The position numbers were made by a program, and so were the translations under genes. The notes beneath the pieces were generated by a model. The model was not told the origin of the DNA, searched no databases, and saw only the letters and a list, made by a program, of their open reading frames with translations. A stretch of 30,209 nt of DNA. Source: Fragilaria crotonensis (taxonomy: Eukaryota; Bacillariophyta; Fragilariophyceae; Fragilariales; Fragilariaceae). The stretch's first letter is position 1. Each line of letters starts with the position of its first letter. Positions 19,154 through 29,090 of this stretch are shown in pieces. The DNA lies in NCBI GenBank assembly GCA_022925895.1, contig JAKSYS010000723.1, forward strand, positions 1-30,209, given 5' to 3'.

Positions 19154-20616
19154 TTGTGAGAGATTATTTTAATTCCTAAAGTAACAGGTAAATTGGAACC
19201 TGCAGAGCTTCAGTAGCTTTGATATGAAGCAATCGGTCATTTTGGTAGCTTCGCTATTGATCTCAGTAGAAGTGTGAAGTGTGAGTAAACGAAGAGGTTC
19301 GTTCACTCGTTTGTAACCAATAAGAATGATCACCAAAGTGTGATAGTCATCGAATCCGATGAAGGGTGATTCGAGTGAGTGCCGGTTGAATAAATGCCAT
19401 TCATTCACATTTGAACTCCAAAGCGGTACGCAGTACGTGAAGCTGTCTTCTATCCGTAGGTTAGTAGCACAGTAGACAGTACAGTACCCCACAGTGCTTG
19501 GTCGCCATTCGCCATCGATGAATGGGTTCGAGCATGGGTGCAATGATCGAATCAGTACTTGACACGATCGGTCCTACGCACTGGGCTCGTCTATACCAGG
19601 AATAGATACACCGAGAATCGTGTTATTACAGTGGCAGAGCGGAACTTCTTCAATTCGGAAACACCGGCACCGGCTTCTTATGCAGCTCGCATTTGCGTAC
19701 GCAAAATCAGGATACGGAAGGTGTGTCAGCCTACTAGATGGTTGTCCTTTGGAACTAAATCTCCCCCTTGCTTGTCGTTAGATCTGTACCGTTCCGGTAG
19801 TACGATGCAACAACCCCAACGAGCTTGCTTCGGCGATATCACGTTAGAAATAGGTGTGTTCTCCGTTAGGCTTACATTCGTACCTACCGGGAGAAGATGT
19901 TTGCTATATGATGATGTGAAAGGAACGCATGCGCGGTGAAAGGCAAACATGTTCTTCAGGCCTACCAGTAGTATGTCACTTGTACATGCAGGGACAGACA
20001 TGTATCCCGGAGACAGAGTTGAAACAGAATCACGAGCTAGAGTCGTAAATTCGAGAGTGATGAGTGCGGAGCAGGGAGCAGGGAACAGTGAGCAGTGCAT
20101 GACATGGAGTGGAATCTGGACGTCCGCAGCTGGCCGTCCCCAGCTGATGTAATGTACCTACCGTAGTGGGGAGTTCCCAGTCTTGGTGTCTTGGACTGGG
20201 AACATTCGATTGTTCATCGTTTTGCCCTTTGTCAAAATTGCATGTGCGACATTGGTTGTATTATTTACTACTACAACTTTATCTTCACTCCTAACAATCA
20301 TGGATGCGACGTTTCGAAGGACTTTGTGCGCCCAACTGATATTGTCCTCAACTAAGTAGATTTATACTTCAGAAAACTCGGGACTCGGGACCCGTGGCTA
20401 TGCCAGCTTCCTCTTCCAGACGTCGCATTCCTACTAGTAGACTAATACTGAGGGAGTGTCATGTGACATGCTCCTGATCTCTACCTATATATCACTATCA
20501 TCTGTAGTCAGACATCTGTGCAAGCAAAGCATGCAAATACAACGAACTTCCGATAGATTCAACGCAATGGATTCCACGGCAACTCCAAGTGGTAAATCGA
20601 AGCTTCCAAAAAGACA
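19154..20616. other. Gene-poor region
   Basis: Frames at 19169-19543 (-), 19559-19939 (+) and 19726-20100 (-) overlap one another, and none shows a domain or good start context. The plus frame opens on TTG. The only clear structure is the hairpin listed separately. Confidence 0.45.
20173..20203. repeat. Perfect 10-bp hairpin
   Basis: GTTCCCAGTC (20173-20182) and GACTGGGAAC (20194-20203) are exact reverse complements around an 11-base loop. In RNA it would form a stable stem-loop. No gene ends nearby, so a transcript terminator role is not obvious. It could be the core of a small RNA or a remnant of short terminal repeats. Confidence 0.6.
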
Positions 20617-20928
20617 CTAGTAGTCCGACATTGTGGGCCCAGTTGATAAAAGAACCTTCACCGGGTGCGTGCGTATGAATACTCGTTCGTATGTACGCTG
20701 CTCTAATTCTTTGGGTAGATTCGTCAACATTCTGTGTCGAATCGGACCATTAAGATATCTAGTTCGAGGGATGACCTTGACAGGTTCGAATGACAGCTTA
20801 TGTAGAAACTGTACCATGCCCACCAAGACTAGTCCCACCTTCTCGAAACACATAAATTCTGAGAACTCCTTTCGCAAGCGACGATAAAACGTTTCAAGCA
20901 AGACCACGCACATCATCCTCATCATCAT
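20617..20928 (-). CDS. Candidate small basic protein, perhaps mitochondrial
   Basis: A 103-residue frame from ATG 20928 with natural-looking codon use. It is basic and helical, with the pattern KL(S) about 25 residues before a block LPKELEQRTYERVFIRTH. That block distantly recalls the LP-x(5)-R-x(3)-R-I-x-RA segment of the 14-kDa bc1 subunit (QCR7/UQCRB). The DDL element and the C-terminal part of that family are missing, so the resemblance may be accidental, or further exons may exist. Its start overlaps the start of the 20927 plus-strand candidate, so at most one of these starts is likely real. Confidence 0.3.
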   Translation of the reverse strand: MMMRMMCVVLLETFYRRLRKEFSEFMCFEKVGLVLVGMVQFLHKLSFEPVKVIPRTRYLNGPIRHRMLTNLPKELEQRTYERVFIRTHPVKVLLSTGPTMSDY

Positions 20929-21640
20929 GAGCCACTACTCCACACGATCTCCTCCTTCCAAGAAGGACTTTGCATTAAAGGAATCTTCCCTGGGAACTGG
21001 AACCTCTCACGAGGCGGAGGAGCAAGTCATACCATACTTACCTTCCCTCCCGCACAATCGAATCTTCAAAATGGTTAAGGAAACCCGTGGCCGTCTACAT
21101 GGCTCGCGTAGAGACCACTTTTCCCGACTCGATAGTGTTAAGTCTTTGACACCCATGATGGCCACATTGACACCCAAAAGTACGCCGGATCAAGAAGAGA
21201 TCGTGATTGATGCCTTACCGAATGCCCCTCGCTCATCATTGGAGCGATTTCTCGAGCTCTCAAATAAGTCTTCCATGTCATCACCGCGGAATCTTCGAGC
21301 ACAATCAGACTGCCAAAGAGCTCTACCTCGGTGACTACCTCGGGGAGTGCTGCCGACACCACGGCTGCACGTGAAAAATCCCGCTCAACACGAAAAGGAT
21401 AGTTCTGATACATACGTAAAGTTCACGCAGATACGATTCCAAGACGGAAAGGCAGATGTGGTCAACAAGAAGAGTCGGTGCGTGTTTTTTTCGTCCCCCG
21501 AAAACCTGAAGAAAGGCAAAACAAAGCAGCCTTCAAAAGCTGTTCTAAAGGCTGTGAAACCTAAAACAAACGATTTTGAATCACCGGTGGATGTGGGTGT
21601 GCATTTTATGCGACGTCCACTTATGAACTCTGCGGCCTAG
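20927..21640 (+). CDS. Hypothetical basic protein interrupted by a TGA or short intron
   Basis: ATG 20927 opens a Ser/Lys/Arg-rich frame that meets TGA at 21332-21334. The same frame then continues open to TAG at 21638-21640 with similar composition (YVKFTQIRFQDGKADVV, then KGKTKQPSKAVLKAVKPK). A 72-nt intron 21331-21402 (GTGACT donor, GGATAG acceptor) would remove the stop and keep frame. Read-through or a pseudogene are the alternatives. An internal ATG at 21071 is another possible start. No domain is recognised, and the protein is predicted disordered and basic. Confidence 0.4.
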
Positions 21641-24348
21641 AACGGTTCGAACGGGAAATACGCAGTTGTCATCGTTGGAAGAAAACTCAAATGGAATGTA
21701 GCTGCATAACAAGCTCGACGTGGGTGTACATTAATTGCCTCGAATGATTTGGTTTATATCGTCTGCAAGTGAATCAGACCTTGAGCGATGGAGTACAATG
21801 GAAGCATAGCGAAAGGATAAACAATGATGGTAATTCATAGAAATTGAATTTGTGTATGTTGCAGGGTACGGAGTTGCGCCTGTTTCTCGGCTATGCGTGC
21901 AGATGACAAAGATCACAGGTGACGTAATCATGACTTAACAGTTCTCGAGTGCACTCTATTCCATCTGCCGAAACAATATCGATTTAAATAAACAAAGATC
22001 GAGAAAGCATGTCACTTCATGAAAATGTCATCAGGTTTGAATTCCTCTTAATGAAATAGGCGGATGGCCTTTCACAAGTATGTTACCTCGCTCACTTCTG
22101 GTTATCCTATCATGGAAGTTAATGTGACCATTTGTTGTGGAACATGTTAGCTGTAAACAGAGCAAGTGCGAATCATTCACAAGGAGCAAACATAGCAACA
22201 CTGTGAGTTGCAACTGAGAATGTTACAGACAGATTTTGACCATGCGTCATGTACCCCCACAAAGTGACATGCAGATCAGCAAAATGCAGTAGCAGTACAC
22301 ATGTCAAATGATGACATTGAAAGCATAGGGTATGCATACACCAGAGTGTGGAACATTAGATTTTCAATCAAGATGGCAAGGGGCCTGAGTTGACTGTAGA
22401 GTGGATTGAGTATCGTTCTTGTGCACTTCAATTCTTCCGGTAGTGACCCTGATTTTTCAATTTACAATTGATAGAATGCTGATCAGATAAGTATCAGCAC
22501 TCAAAACATTTCCAACAGGTAGATTAGGATTCTTGAAGCTTTGCAGGGATGAATTCCTACTTTTCACCGTGGTTCCCATTTAGTCAAAAGTGCCTCATGT
22601 TGGATAAAAAGCAAAGGCTGTCGGGTTTGGACCATAAGCAATGAATACAGATTGGAGTATGGTTCTGTTGTCCCTCCTACTTATTGACGCCAATGGACGA
22701 GGATTACAAATCAATCAACCTTGAGGATGTCACAAAGGAGAAAAGTAATGAAAACTTATGCATCATTTGCGGCGCCTCACGCTAAAACTCATCACATGCA
22801 AATCTTTTCTTTTGATTAGTAGGTCTGCCTACGTTCTATTTTTGATTCGCCTTCATATGACTATGGCTAAACGGATGTTACTTTTTTCTTCATTTGAAGC
22901 ACCCTCTGCATCATGGGAACATTGCGTCTCTACTAGAGTTATTTACGCCTTCTTGGTCTTTCTGCTGTTGGTCTAACTCTCAACAGCAGTCCTGGCCTCA
23001 CTATCATTAATTTCTCAGATGGAGCAACATCAAAGAACAGGATTCAGGACTGTAGAACATGTGGTACAGATGAAATTCAAATACTAATAGGAATGTGGAA
23101 CAGTGCTGTACTCCTGATAGTACCTGCTGGGGATAGAGTTACTACTATTTTCTGATACTGTCAAATCTTTGTTACATTGCAAGACTACAGTGGAAATAGA
23201 AGAATGAAAATTCTCAGCATGGTGATCAATTGATTTATGCTTTTGTATAATGTAAAATGCAAAGGCATTTGCCAATTCCATTAGATATTGGATGCAAGCA
23301 TTCATCAGCATTAGAGAATTTCAGGCCAGCATTTTGCTGGAATGCATGATAAATGGGATTTTTCGCAGATTTGCATTGTCTTTCCAGCATAACATATCAA
23401 GAATTAGAAGCAGCAGGGCTTGAGTACAATACACAAATTCATTGTTTGCACTTCAACAGCCACCAGAGAGAATTTTGTTTTGCCAATTAAGTGGAGGAAT
23501 GCCAAGTGCAATACTCTTTCCCAGAAACCTGCATAGTTGTCAAAAACAAGAAATTCACTCTGGAGTTGCGCTGCATACCAGGAAATTGTGCACAATACTA
23601 TTGACATTTATGACGAGGGAGCACACCAGCCAATTGCCCTTGCAATTTGCTTCAGAATTGATGCAACAAGTACCCATAAACCAATCTATGTCTGCTATGA
23701 AGGCCGTTTGGTTATAATAACATTCGTCCAAGCAGATGATGGTGTTGAAGTCAATTGGTTTGAAATGACGTTGTGAGGAAAATAACCGTGGCAATGAGGT
23801 GCATATTTCATATCTTCGTGTTTACCAGATAGTTGTGAAAACAAGCAAGGCTGGTGATGAAGGTGGCTGCTACAATTGCGATAAACAAGTGACAAAGGCT
23901 GGTGATTAAGGTGGCTGCTATAATTGTGATAAAGTGACAAACTTGATGGTCTTATTGCAATTCTGAAACCATATTTCGTTAGTCATTAGGTGTAAAAAAT
24001 GAAAGCGTAAACCGTGTGATCGTAAATTCGACCCTTCCTAATAAAATGAGGACCTCCATTTCCTAGTAGATCTTCCTTAAGGTTACGGGTTCCAAATTGC
24101 GACTTGTCGTCATGTCTCCACCAGTGCACAATACGGTAGCACTGTAACTCTGGACAAAGTGGCGAATTGCGAGATTGCGAGTTGCCGGGTATTCTAGTCG
24201 CGGAATCGTGGTCAATACTTAGTCGCCAATGCGCACTTTATCGTTGTTGTCATTTGTAATTTGAGTTCGGTTCTCTTTGTCGTATACGAGCATCAAGCAC
24301 GATCACCGTCCGAAGCATCGTTGTCGATCTGCGGAAGATATAGAGCAA
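21641..24348. other. Long gene-poor region
   Basis: About 2.7 kb is without a defensible gene. It is AT-richer than the coding parts. Frames near 22758-22976 and 23404-23794 have no family and are opposed by equal frames on the other strand. The stretch 23400-23950 has a faint coding look broken by stops and could be a decayed element. A 48-base tandem duplication is listed separately. Confidence 0.5.
23847..23939 (+). repeat. Two tandem copies of a 48-base unit
   Basis: The units at 23847-23894 and 23895-23939 share AAGGCTGGTGATKAAGGTGG, CTGCTAYAATTGYGATAAA and GTGAC, with a few substitutions and a 3-base deletion in the second. One frame gives a repeated GGCYNCDK (a Cys-x-x-Cys knuckle-like word), broken by a stop in copy 2. 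This suggests a relic of a once-coding repeat. Confidence 0.75.
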
Positions 24349-26577
24349 ATGATGTTTGGTTTCCGCAGGGCTCGCAAGTCCTCCCCTGACCCAGATCGTC
24401 GCCACGAAGATTGCGACTCTGTTACGCAGCAATCAACTCCTCAAAGCAGGCGTCGGACAAAGCTCATGCCATCAATAGCCACGTCTCCCACAGTTCGAAA
24501 AAAAGTCGTGTCACTGCCGCTCTATCAAGCACCGGGATCTTCGACTTGCAACAGTTTTTTACTAGGGGGGCACTATTACCCTGGGAAGGACAAAAAGGCA
24601 AAGCACCTACGACAGCGAACATGGTGGTATCGCATCTTCTGCTCATCGACGTGGAGAACAATCCTTTCCTTGGTTTTTGTTTCCTACCTTTTACTATGGC
24701 AAGTCTTGGTGCCAACTGTAGATGTTGTGCTGTTCTACGGGAAGATGCTCGCAGGCCAGCGAACTGCAACTGCTGGCATGAGACTTGTTTCCATAGGTGA
24801 TCAAAAAGTTGTGATGGATAGGGTAAAACGAATGAAGGACACTCTTCGAGGCAGCTCAAGACTGAAGCTCTTGGAAAAGATCGCACCAGAATTCTACCAT
24901 CGAAATGATGAGAAGGAGAAGGAATCGCAGGCAGAGAATGTAGGGGATGGTGGGAAGCCGACAACAGTGGACTCAAGCAAGCACGATCTGGAACGACACC
25001 TAGATGATGCCGCAAATCGGAAACCAGTGATGGATACTATTCAAACCGAGAGAGGCAGCGTCGAGAGAATGCATAAGAAAGCTGGCACTGGTAATCACCG
25101 ACAACAACACAAAGCCAAAAAGCAAAAGAAAACCGATCGAACATCGGACGTTGCCAAGAAAAGGTATGATGGTGAGCACCACATACGCTCGAAGACAGGA
25201 AATGATGCTAATCGTAAGCCCGAGATAACAGGAGAAATATTTCAGAAGAAAAGTAATGACTTGCACGATGCAAAGAATCACGACACCCAGTCCATCCATG
25301 AAGTCAACCAGCCACATCCCGGTGGATTGGACCACAATAATACATCAGCCTCGATGGTGGAGGAAACAAAACACAGTACTGAAAAAGAAGGAAAGCCAAC
25401 TACAAAACACGCAGGCGTCTATGCCAGCCTTCAAAATAATTCCCAACTCTTTCCGTCACACGACTTGAAAGGAGTAGGAGGCTCGATGGGCAGAACACTG
25501 CTGAATGTGCATGAGTTTTTGAACATGTCACAATGTCCAGGGTCTTTGGAAACGATAAGCACAACGTTATTGATTCAGTGCAGCCTTGACCGACTGTGGA
25601 TCCTTCAGGAAGAAACGTGTCGTCGCTGGAGAGACCCCATCGTAGTCGTCGTGTACTTGAAATCACGAGAGTATTCTTTTGATGAGTTGAACGCCTCTTG
25701 CCCGCAATTAACTGTTGTGCCATTCGTGGCAGCAAATAGCGAACAAGAGTGGCACTACCCTGTCAATCATTTGCGAAACCTTGGTTTGGATGTTGTGCAG
25801 ACAAGTCATGTGCTTGTCATCGACGCTGACTTTGTCCCGTCGGAAGATTTGCATCAAACTATTCGTGACGTTCTTGAGAATCGACGACGTCAGCGAAACG
25901 TTGCGGAATCGCAGATAGCGCCCGAAAATCGCGACGCAATTGTCATACCGGCTTTCGAGCGCGTTGAAGATTGTTCGAAGAACGATTGCAATACGTTCCT
26001 CCGAAGTAACAGCTCTTTTCTTCCCCATAACATGGATGAGCTTCAAGATTGCGTAAAATCGCGAAGTTGTGCCGTCTTTCAGTCAATGAACAACTGGGAA
26101 GGCCACTACTCGACACAGTCTCATGTCTGGCTCCGGGGTGATTTTTATGAAGGAAATGTTACGCTTGTTGATCATTCCCTCTCCAAAATTATCAGACGAG
26201 TACCTTGCTTTGATTCTCTGCGCTACGAACCCTATGTGGTAATCCGGTGGTGTCCCTCCACTGCCGATCAAAAGCCGGTCGCGCCCTACTATGATGAAAG
26301 ATTCTATGGATACGGCAAAAACAAGATCCAGCTCATTTCACATCTTCGCTTCTTGGGATACCAGTTTTCGATCCTTCCGGGTGGTTTCATTGTTCACAAT
26401 CCTCATCAAGAGTCCGATGCTAAACATGTGTGGAACGATGTTCAAGAATTCAAGTTGCACGAAATCATGGATGCCTTGTATCCCAAGTTTTTGCGTGAAC
26501 TGTATTCTATGTACCACAACGTGACAGATCCTCAGAATATTGTACAAAAATGCAGGCCCGACGAGAAGAAGAAATAA
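24349..26577 (+). CDS. GT49-family (LARGE/B4GAT1-like) glycosyltransferase, type II membrane
   Basis: 742 residues from ATG 24349 (ATGATG); the frame upstream opens only on TTG. A basic cytosolic tail of about 100 residues and one membrane span (about 104-131) come first. A stem of about 270 residues rich in Lys, His, Asp and Asn follows, and then the catalytic domain (about 385-735). The catalytic part shows YPVNHLRNLGLDVVQTSHVL immediately followed by VIDADFVPS, with the DxD metal/nucleotide-sugar motif at 492-494. It also has WYG-like FYGYGKNKIQLISHLR (about 652) and GFIVHNPH (about 680), all in family order. GT49 enzymes (LARGE C-domain, B4GAT1) add glucuronic acid or related sugars in the Golgi. 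The GT8 half of LARGE is absent. The likely role is in cell-wall or secreted glycan synthesis, but the donor sugar is unknown. Confidence 0.88.
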   Translation: MMFGFRRARKSSPDPDRRHEDCDSVTQQSTPQSRRRTKLMPSIATSPTVRKKVVSLPLYQAPGSSTCNSFLLGGHYYPGKDKKAKHLRQRTWWYRIFCSSTWRTILSLVFVSYLLLWQVLVPTVDVVLFYGKMLAGQRTATAGMRLVSIGDQKVVMDRVKRMKDTLRGSSRLKLLEKIAPEFYHRNDEKEKESQAENVGDGGKPTTVDSSKHDLERHLDDAANRKPVMDTIQTERGSVERMHKKAGTGNHRQQHKAKKQKKTDRTSDVAKKRYDGEHHIRSKTGNDANRKPEITGEIFQKKSNDLHDAKNHDTQSIHEVNQPHPGGLDHNNTSASMVEETKHSTEKEGKPTTKHAGVYASLQNNSQLFPSHDLKGVGGSMGRTLLNVHEFLNMSQCPGSLETISTTLLIQCSLDRLWILQEETCRRWRDPIVVVVYLKSREYSFDELNASCPQLTVVPFVAANSEQEWHYPVNHLRNLGLDVVQTSHVLVIDADFVPSEDLHQTIRDVLENRRRQRNVAESQIAPENRDAIVIPAFERVEDCSKNDCNTFLRSNSSFLPHNMDELQDCVKSRSCAVFQSMNNWEGHYSTQSHVWLRGDFYEGNVTLVDHSLSKIIRRVPCFDSLRYEPYVVIRWCPSTADQKPVAPYYDERFYGYGKNKIQLISHLRFLGYQFSILPGGFIVHNPHQESDAKHVWNDVQEFKLHEIMDALYPKFLRELYSMYHNVTDPQNIVQKCRPDEKKK

Positions 26578-26672
26578 TTAGACGGATTCGCGCCTTGGAA
26601 TACGCCAATGGAAGGAGCGTTGGAATGCGTCGTGCCCTGCCACAAGGTGGCGGGTGTTGTGCTAATATTTCA

Positions 26673-27197
26673 TTATTGCTCGTCGCTGTTTCTTAAGTAA
26701 GGAATCACTTTGCAGCGCGCTTCAAACGCTGCAACTTGCCGACCGGCAACTTCCTCTAATACTCTATCGAGAGCGGCAACAATGATGGGATCACTTACTG
26801 TCATTTCCATCCAAAAGTCCACCTTAGTCTCGTCGCGCACACTGTGTCCACCTGAATGCCGTTGGAGAGACCATCGACTCGACAGACTATCAAAGAGCTT
26901 AGATTGAATGCTCTTAGTTTCGACAACCAATTCGTCGCCTTCAATGAAATGAACGCGTGAAACGAACTTTTCCGTAAGGAGAGGAGGCAATCCCACCGTC
27001 AAAGTGGCGTCAAAATAGGGACCTTGGCGTCGCAAAACTTGAGAGTGACTGCAGAGGGGAAGGAACTCCGAGTATCGATCGACATCTTTGATGATTTGGA
27101 ACAAATGGCGAGGAGTTACTTCTATGATTCTGCGCTCGGTGTGGCGCTTTGTTACGGGATGCAGCAATAGAGACTTGAAGAGGCCACCGGTCGTCAT
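26673..27197 (-). CDS. COQ10: COQ10-like coenzyme Q-binding START-domain protein
   Basis: 174 residues from ATG 27197; the upstream frame opens on GTG. COQ10 carries ubiquinone to the respiratory chain in the mitochondrial inner membrane. Family marks are ERRIIEV, VDRYSEFLPLCSHSQVLRR, ATLTVGLPPLLTEKFVSRV, a strand pair ending in LFDSLSSRWSLQ, and a C-terminal amphipathic helix with VAAFEARC. The first 25 residues are basic with hydrophobic residues and few acids (TTGGLFKSLLLHPVTKRH), as expected for a mitochondrial presequence. It may be short, so an upstream exon is not excluded. It is convergent with the GT49 gene, with 95 bases between stops. Confidence 0.88.
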   Translation of the reverse strand: MTTGGLFKSLLLHPVTKRHTERRIIEVTPRHLFQIIKDVDRYSEFLPLCSHSQVLRRQGPYFDATLTVGLPPLLTEKFVSRVHFIEGDELVVETKSIQSKLFDSLSSRWSLQRHSGGHSVRDETKVDFWMEMTVSDPIIVAALDRVLEEVAGRQVAAFEARCKVIPYLRNSDEQ

Positions 27198-27357
27198 GGC
27201 AAAAATTAAAAATTGGGAGGAACTGGAACACACACATCATTCATTTTCATTTATGGTGTGCATGCGCCATTTAGAGCTTGTGATTGTCTTCTTCGATTCT
27301 ACACACCAGCCTCCACAGCCAGTCCATTAGTGGAAAGAATGTACAAGTACTCGTACC

Positions 27358-27380
27358 TCACGTCATCACGTCATCACGTA
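27358..27380. promoter_or_regulatory. Three tandem CACGT(C/A) units upstream of COQ10
   Basis: TCACGTCA, TCACGTCA and TCACGTA follow one another with an 8-base period, about 160-185 bases upstream of the COQ10 ATG. ACGTCA is the half-site of CRE-type bZIP elements. In diatoms such elements have been linked to CO2/cAMP response, but here the role is an inference. Confidence 0.5.
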
Positions 27381-27619
27381 TGCATACCGTAAAAGGCGTT
27401 AGTTTAGCACCAGGAATTGTACATGATTCACGATTCACACGAAACGCAAGGAACGGCAGTTTTGGTCTCTATGCTGGCGATGGTAAAAGCAGCCCAACAT
27501 TCTCCAGAGTTTGCTTTGAAATCAAGATTGGCTAAGTATTGCTCTGCCCGAAGATTGTCTGCGGCCAAGGTCTTGTCCTTTGCTTTGGAACTACTAATTA
27601 ATATTAAAGCTTTCCCACA

Positions 27620-28443
27620 GAGACTGCAGCAGAGGCGTTGGATTTCATGATTAATGCAGCACACCAAAAAGTCAAGGATCAGCCCAGATGACACCCTGTT
27701 TTCATCTTGAATATGGATCAAACATCACCAATCTGGTGGTGGTTCACCAACAATGCATGAAAAATGTTAGATAGTAGAGTTGGGTTGTGCACTTTACACG
27801 TGAGAAAGTCAACAAATGAAACAAAAAGCAACATGTTTGCAATTACCGCCACAGCTACAGGCAAGCTACTGAAGGCTTTGTTTCTTTTCAAGGGTGCTGC
27901 CCGCAATGGTTGTATTGTTCAGGGTGAGTTCCCAGTGTTTTCCAAACGACATGCATTACTCATACCAGAAAAATGTCTGGATTGTTGAGGAGGTCATGGC
28001 TGCTTACATGGTGGGTGGAGCAAATTCTTGGCACATATGTGTCAAGAACTGCACCAGATGGCATGATGCCGATTCTGTATTTGGACTCCTACCTCTGTCA
28101 GCCACATGATGGCTTCAGTCAAAATCAAAATTCAGGACTTACTAGGTGTAGAGGTCGAGAACATACGACAAGGTGCACTGGCCTCTATCACCTGTTGATG
28201 TTGGCATCAATAGACTGTTAAAGAACCCTATTCAAAAACAATGGGAGGCATGGACGATTGAAGAAGGGCTGGCAAGTGGCACAACTTTGCCACCTTTGAG
28301 AGAAGATATTAGCATCATCATGTCAAATGCTGGGCCAAAATGTTTTGGTAACGAGACCAGAACGACTCTGCCTGAAGTTTGGAGCAAGGCACATAAGTTG
28401 AGAGTGAAAAATGGATTCTTGTATACAGCAGCTGCAATGTAAG
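27620..28443 (+). pseudogene. Decayed pogo/CENP-B-type DDE_1 transposase
   Basis: Pieces of one transposase lie in order in three frames. ALDFMINAAHQKVKDQP is followed by a stop; NMDQTSPIWWW (first catalytic Asp at 27716) is followed by a TGA at 27758. Then come LDSRVG through FKGAARNGCIVQGEF, QKNVWIVEEVM, and APDGMMPILYLDSYLC (second Asp at 28084). Last is PVDVGINRLLKNPIQKQWE (third Asp at 28197). The second and third Asp are about 38 codons apart, as in DD(30-36)D pogo/Fot/Jerky enzymes. At least two in-frame stops and three frameshifts make it inactive. The N-terminal DNA-binding domains and terminal repeats were not found. It may be an old domesticated or transferred copy, but relic is the simplest reading. 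Confidence 0.8.
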
Positions 28444-28784
28444 TGACCATGAGTTCTCAGGAATCAGTATTAGTACTTTCTCCTGTGCCAAATACATTCA
28501 ACGACCAAAGGGACTGGGAACAGGGACTGTCTTTCATTGAATACAAAATGGCAAATTTGAAGCTTTCAATAGTTGAATTGTTGGACTTCCATATCAAAAA
28601 TCTAAGTTTCGCAACATAAAGTGCTGCCAAGCTGCACCTGTCACAACTGAAGATAAGAACTTATTCATGCTGTGAGGTATTTCATAGAAAGGTCACAATG
28701 ATCATGCTCAACCACAACATCCATCACAGCAGACATGTACAAGTAGAGAGAAACAAATAATAAAGGTTATCAACATACTACTAC

Positions 28785-29088
28785 CGTATTTCTTGATATT
28801 TTGTACCCCCCCCCCCAAATGTACATCAAAAACGTACGAAGGGCACAGATCATCGAGGAAAACTAACAATGCTCAAACAATTGTTGATCATTGCCGTTAT
28901 AGCTTCACAGAAACATAACTTTCAGCACGTAGAATTCAAATGACCTGACGTTTCAGTGAAATGCCAGAATTTGCTCATCAGAAGGATTGAAAAAGACTTA
29001 CATTTTTAATCGAATGGATCAAAAATGTACATGGATTTTTGGCCCTGGGTACATGAATGCAAGGGGTACAAAATACCGAGAAATACGG
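28785..29088. mobile_element. 304-bp MITE with 26-bp terminal inverted repeats and TA duplications
   Basis: The left end CCGTATTTCTTGATATTTGT... (28785-28809) and the reverse complement of the right end (29063-29088) match at 23 of 26 aligned positions, with one single-base gap. Both ends reach a GTACCCC/GGGGTAC block. TA flanks both sides (28783-28784 and 29089-29090), the target duplication of Tc1/mariner/pogo elements. The interior has no coding frame and contains a C run (28806-28816). Subterminal ATGTACAT words also occur in mirror positions. It is a non-autonomous element needing a transposase from elsewhere. Confidence 0.82.
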
Positions 29089-29090
29089 TA

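Noticed and set aside
19559-19939. 126-codon plus-strand frame
   Set aside because: It opens on TTG, is opposed by an equally long minus frame, and resembles no family.
20775-20790. GGTTCGAAT as a tRNA B box
   Set aside because: No A box, cloverleaf or CCA-compatible acceptor stem could be placed around it. The same holds for GGTTCGAAC near 21644.
21332-21334. Selenocysteine reading of the in-frame TGA
   Set aside because: There is no selenoprotein family context (no CxxU or UxxC) and no SECIS-like element that I could see. An intron or pseudogene is simpler.
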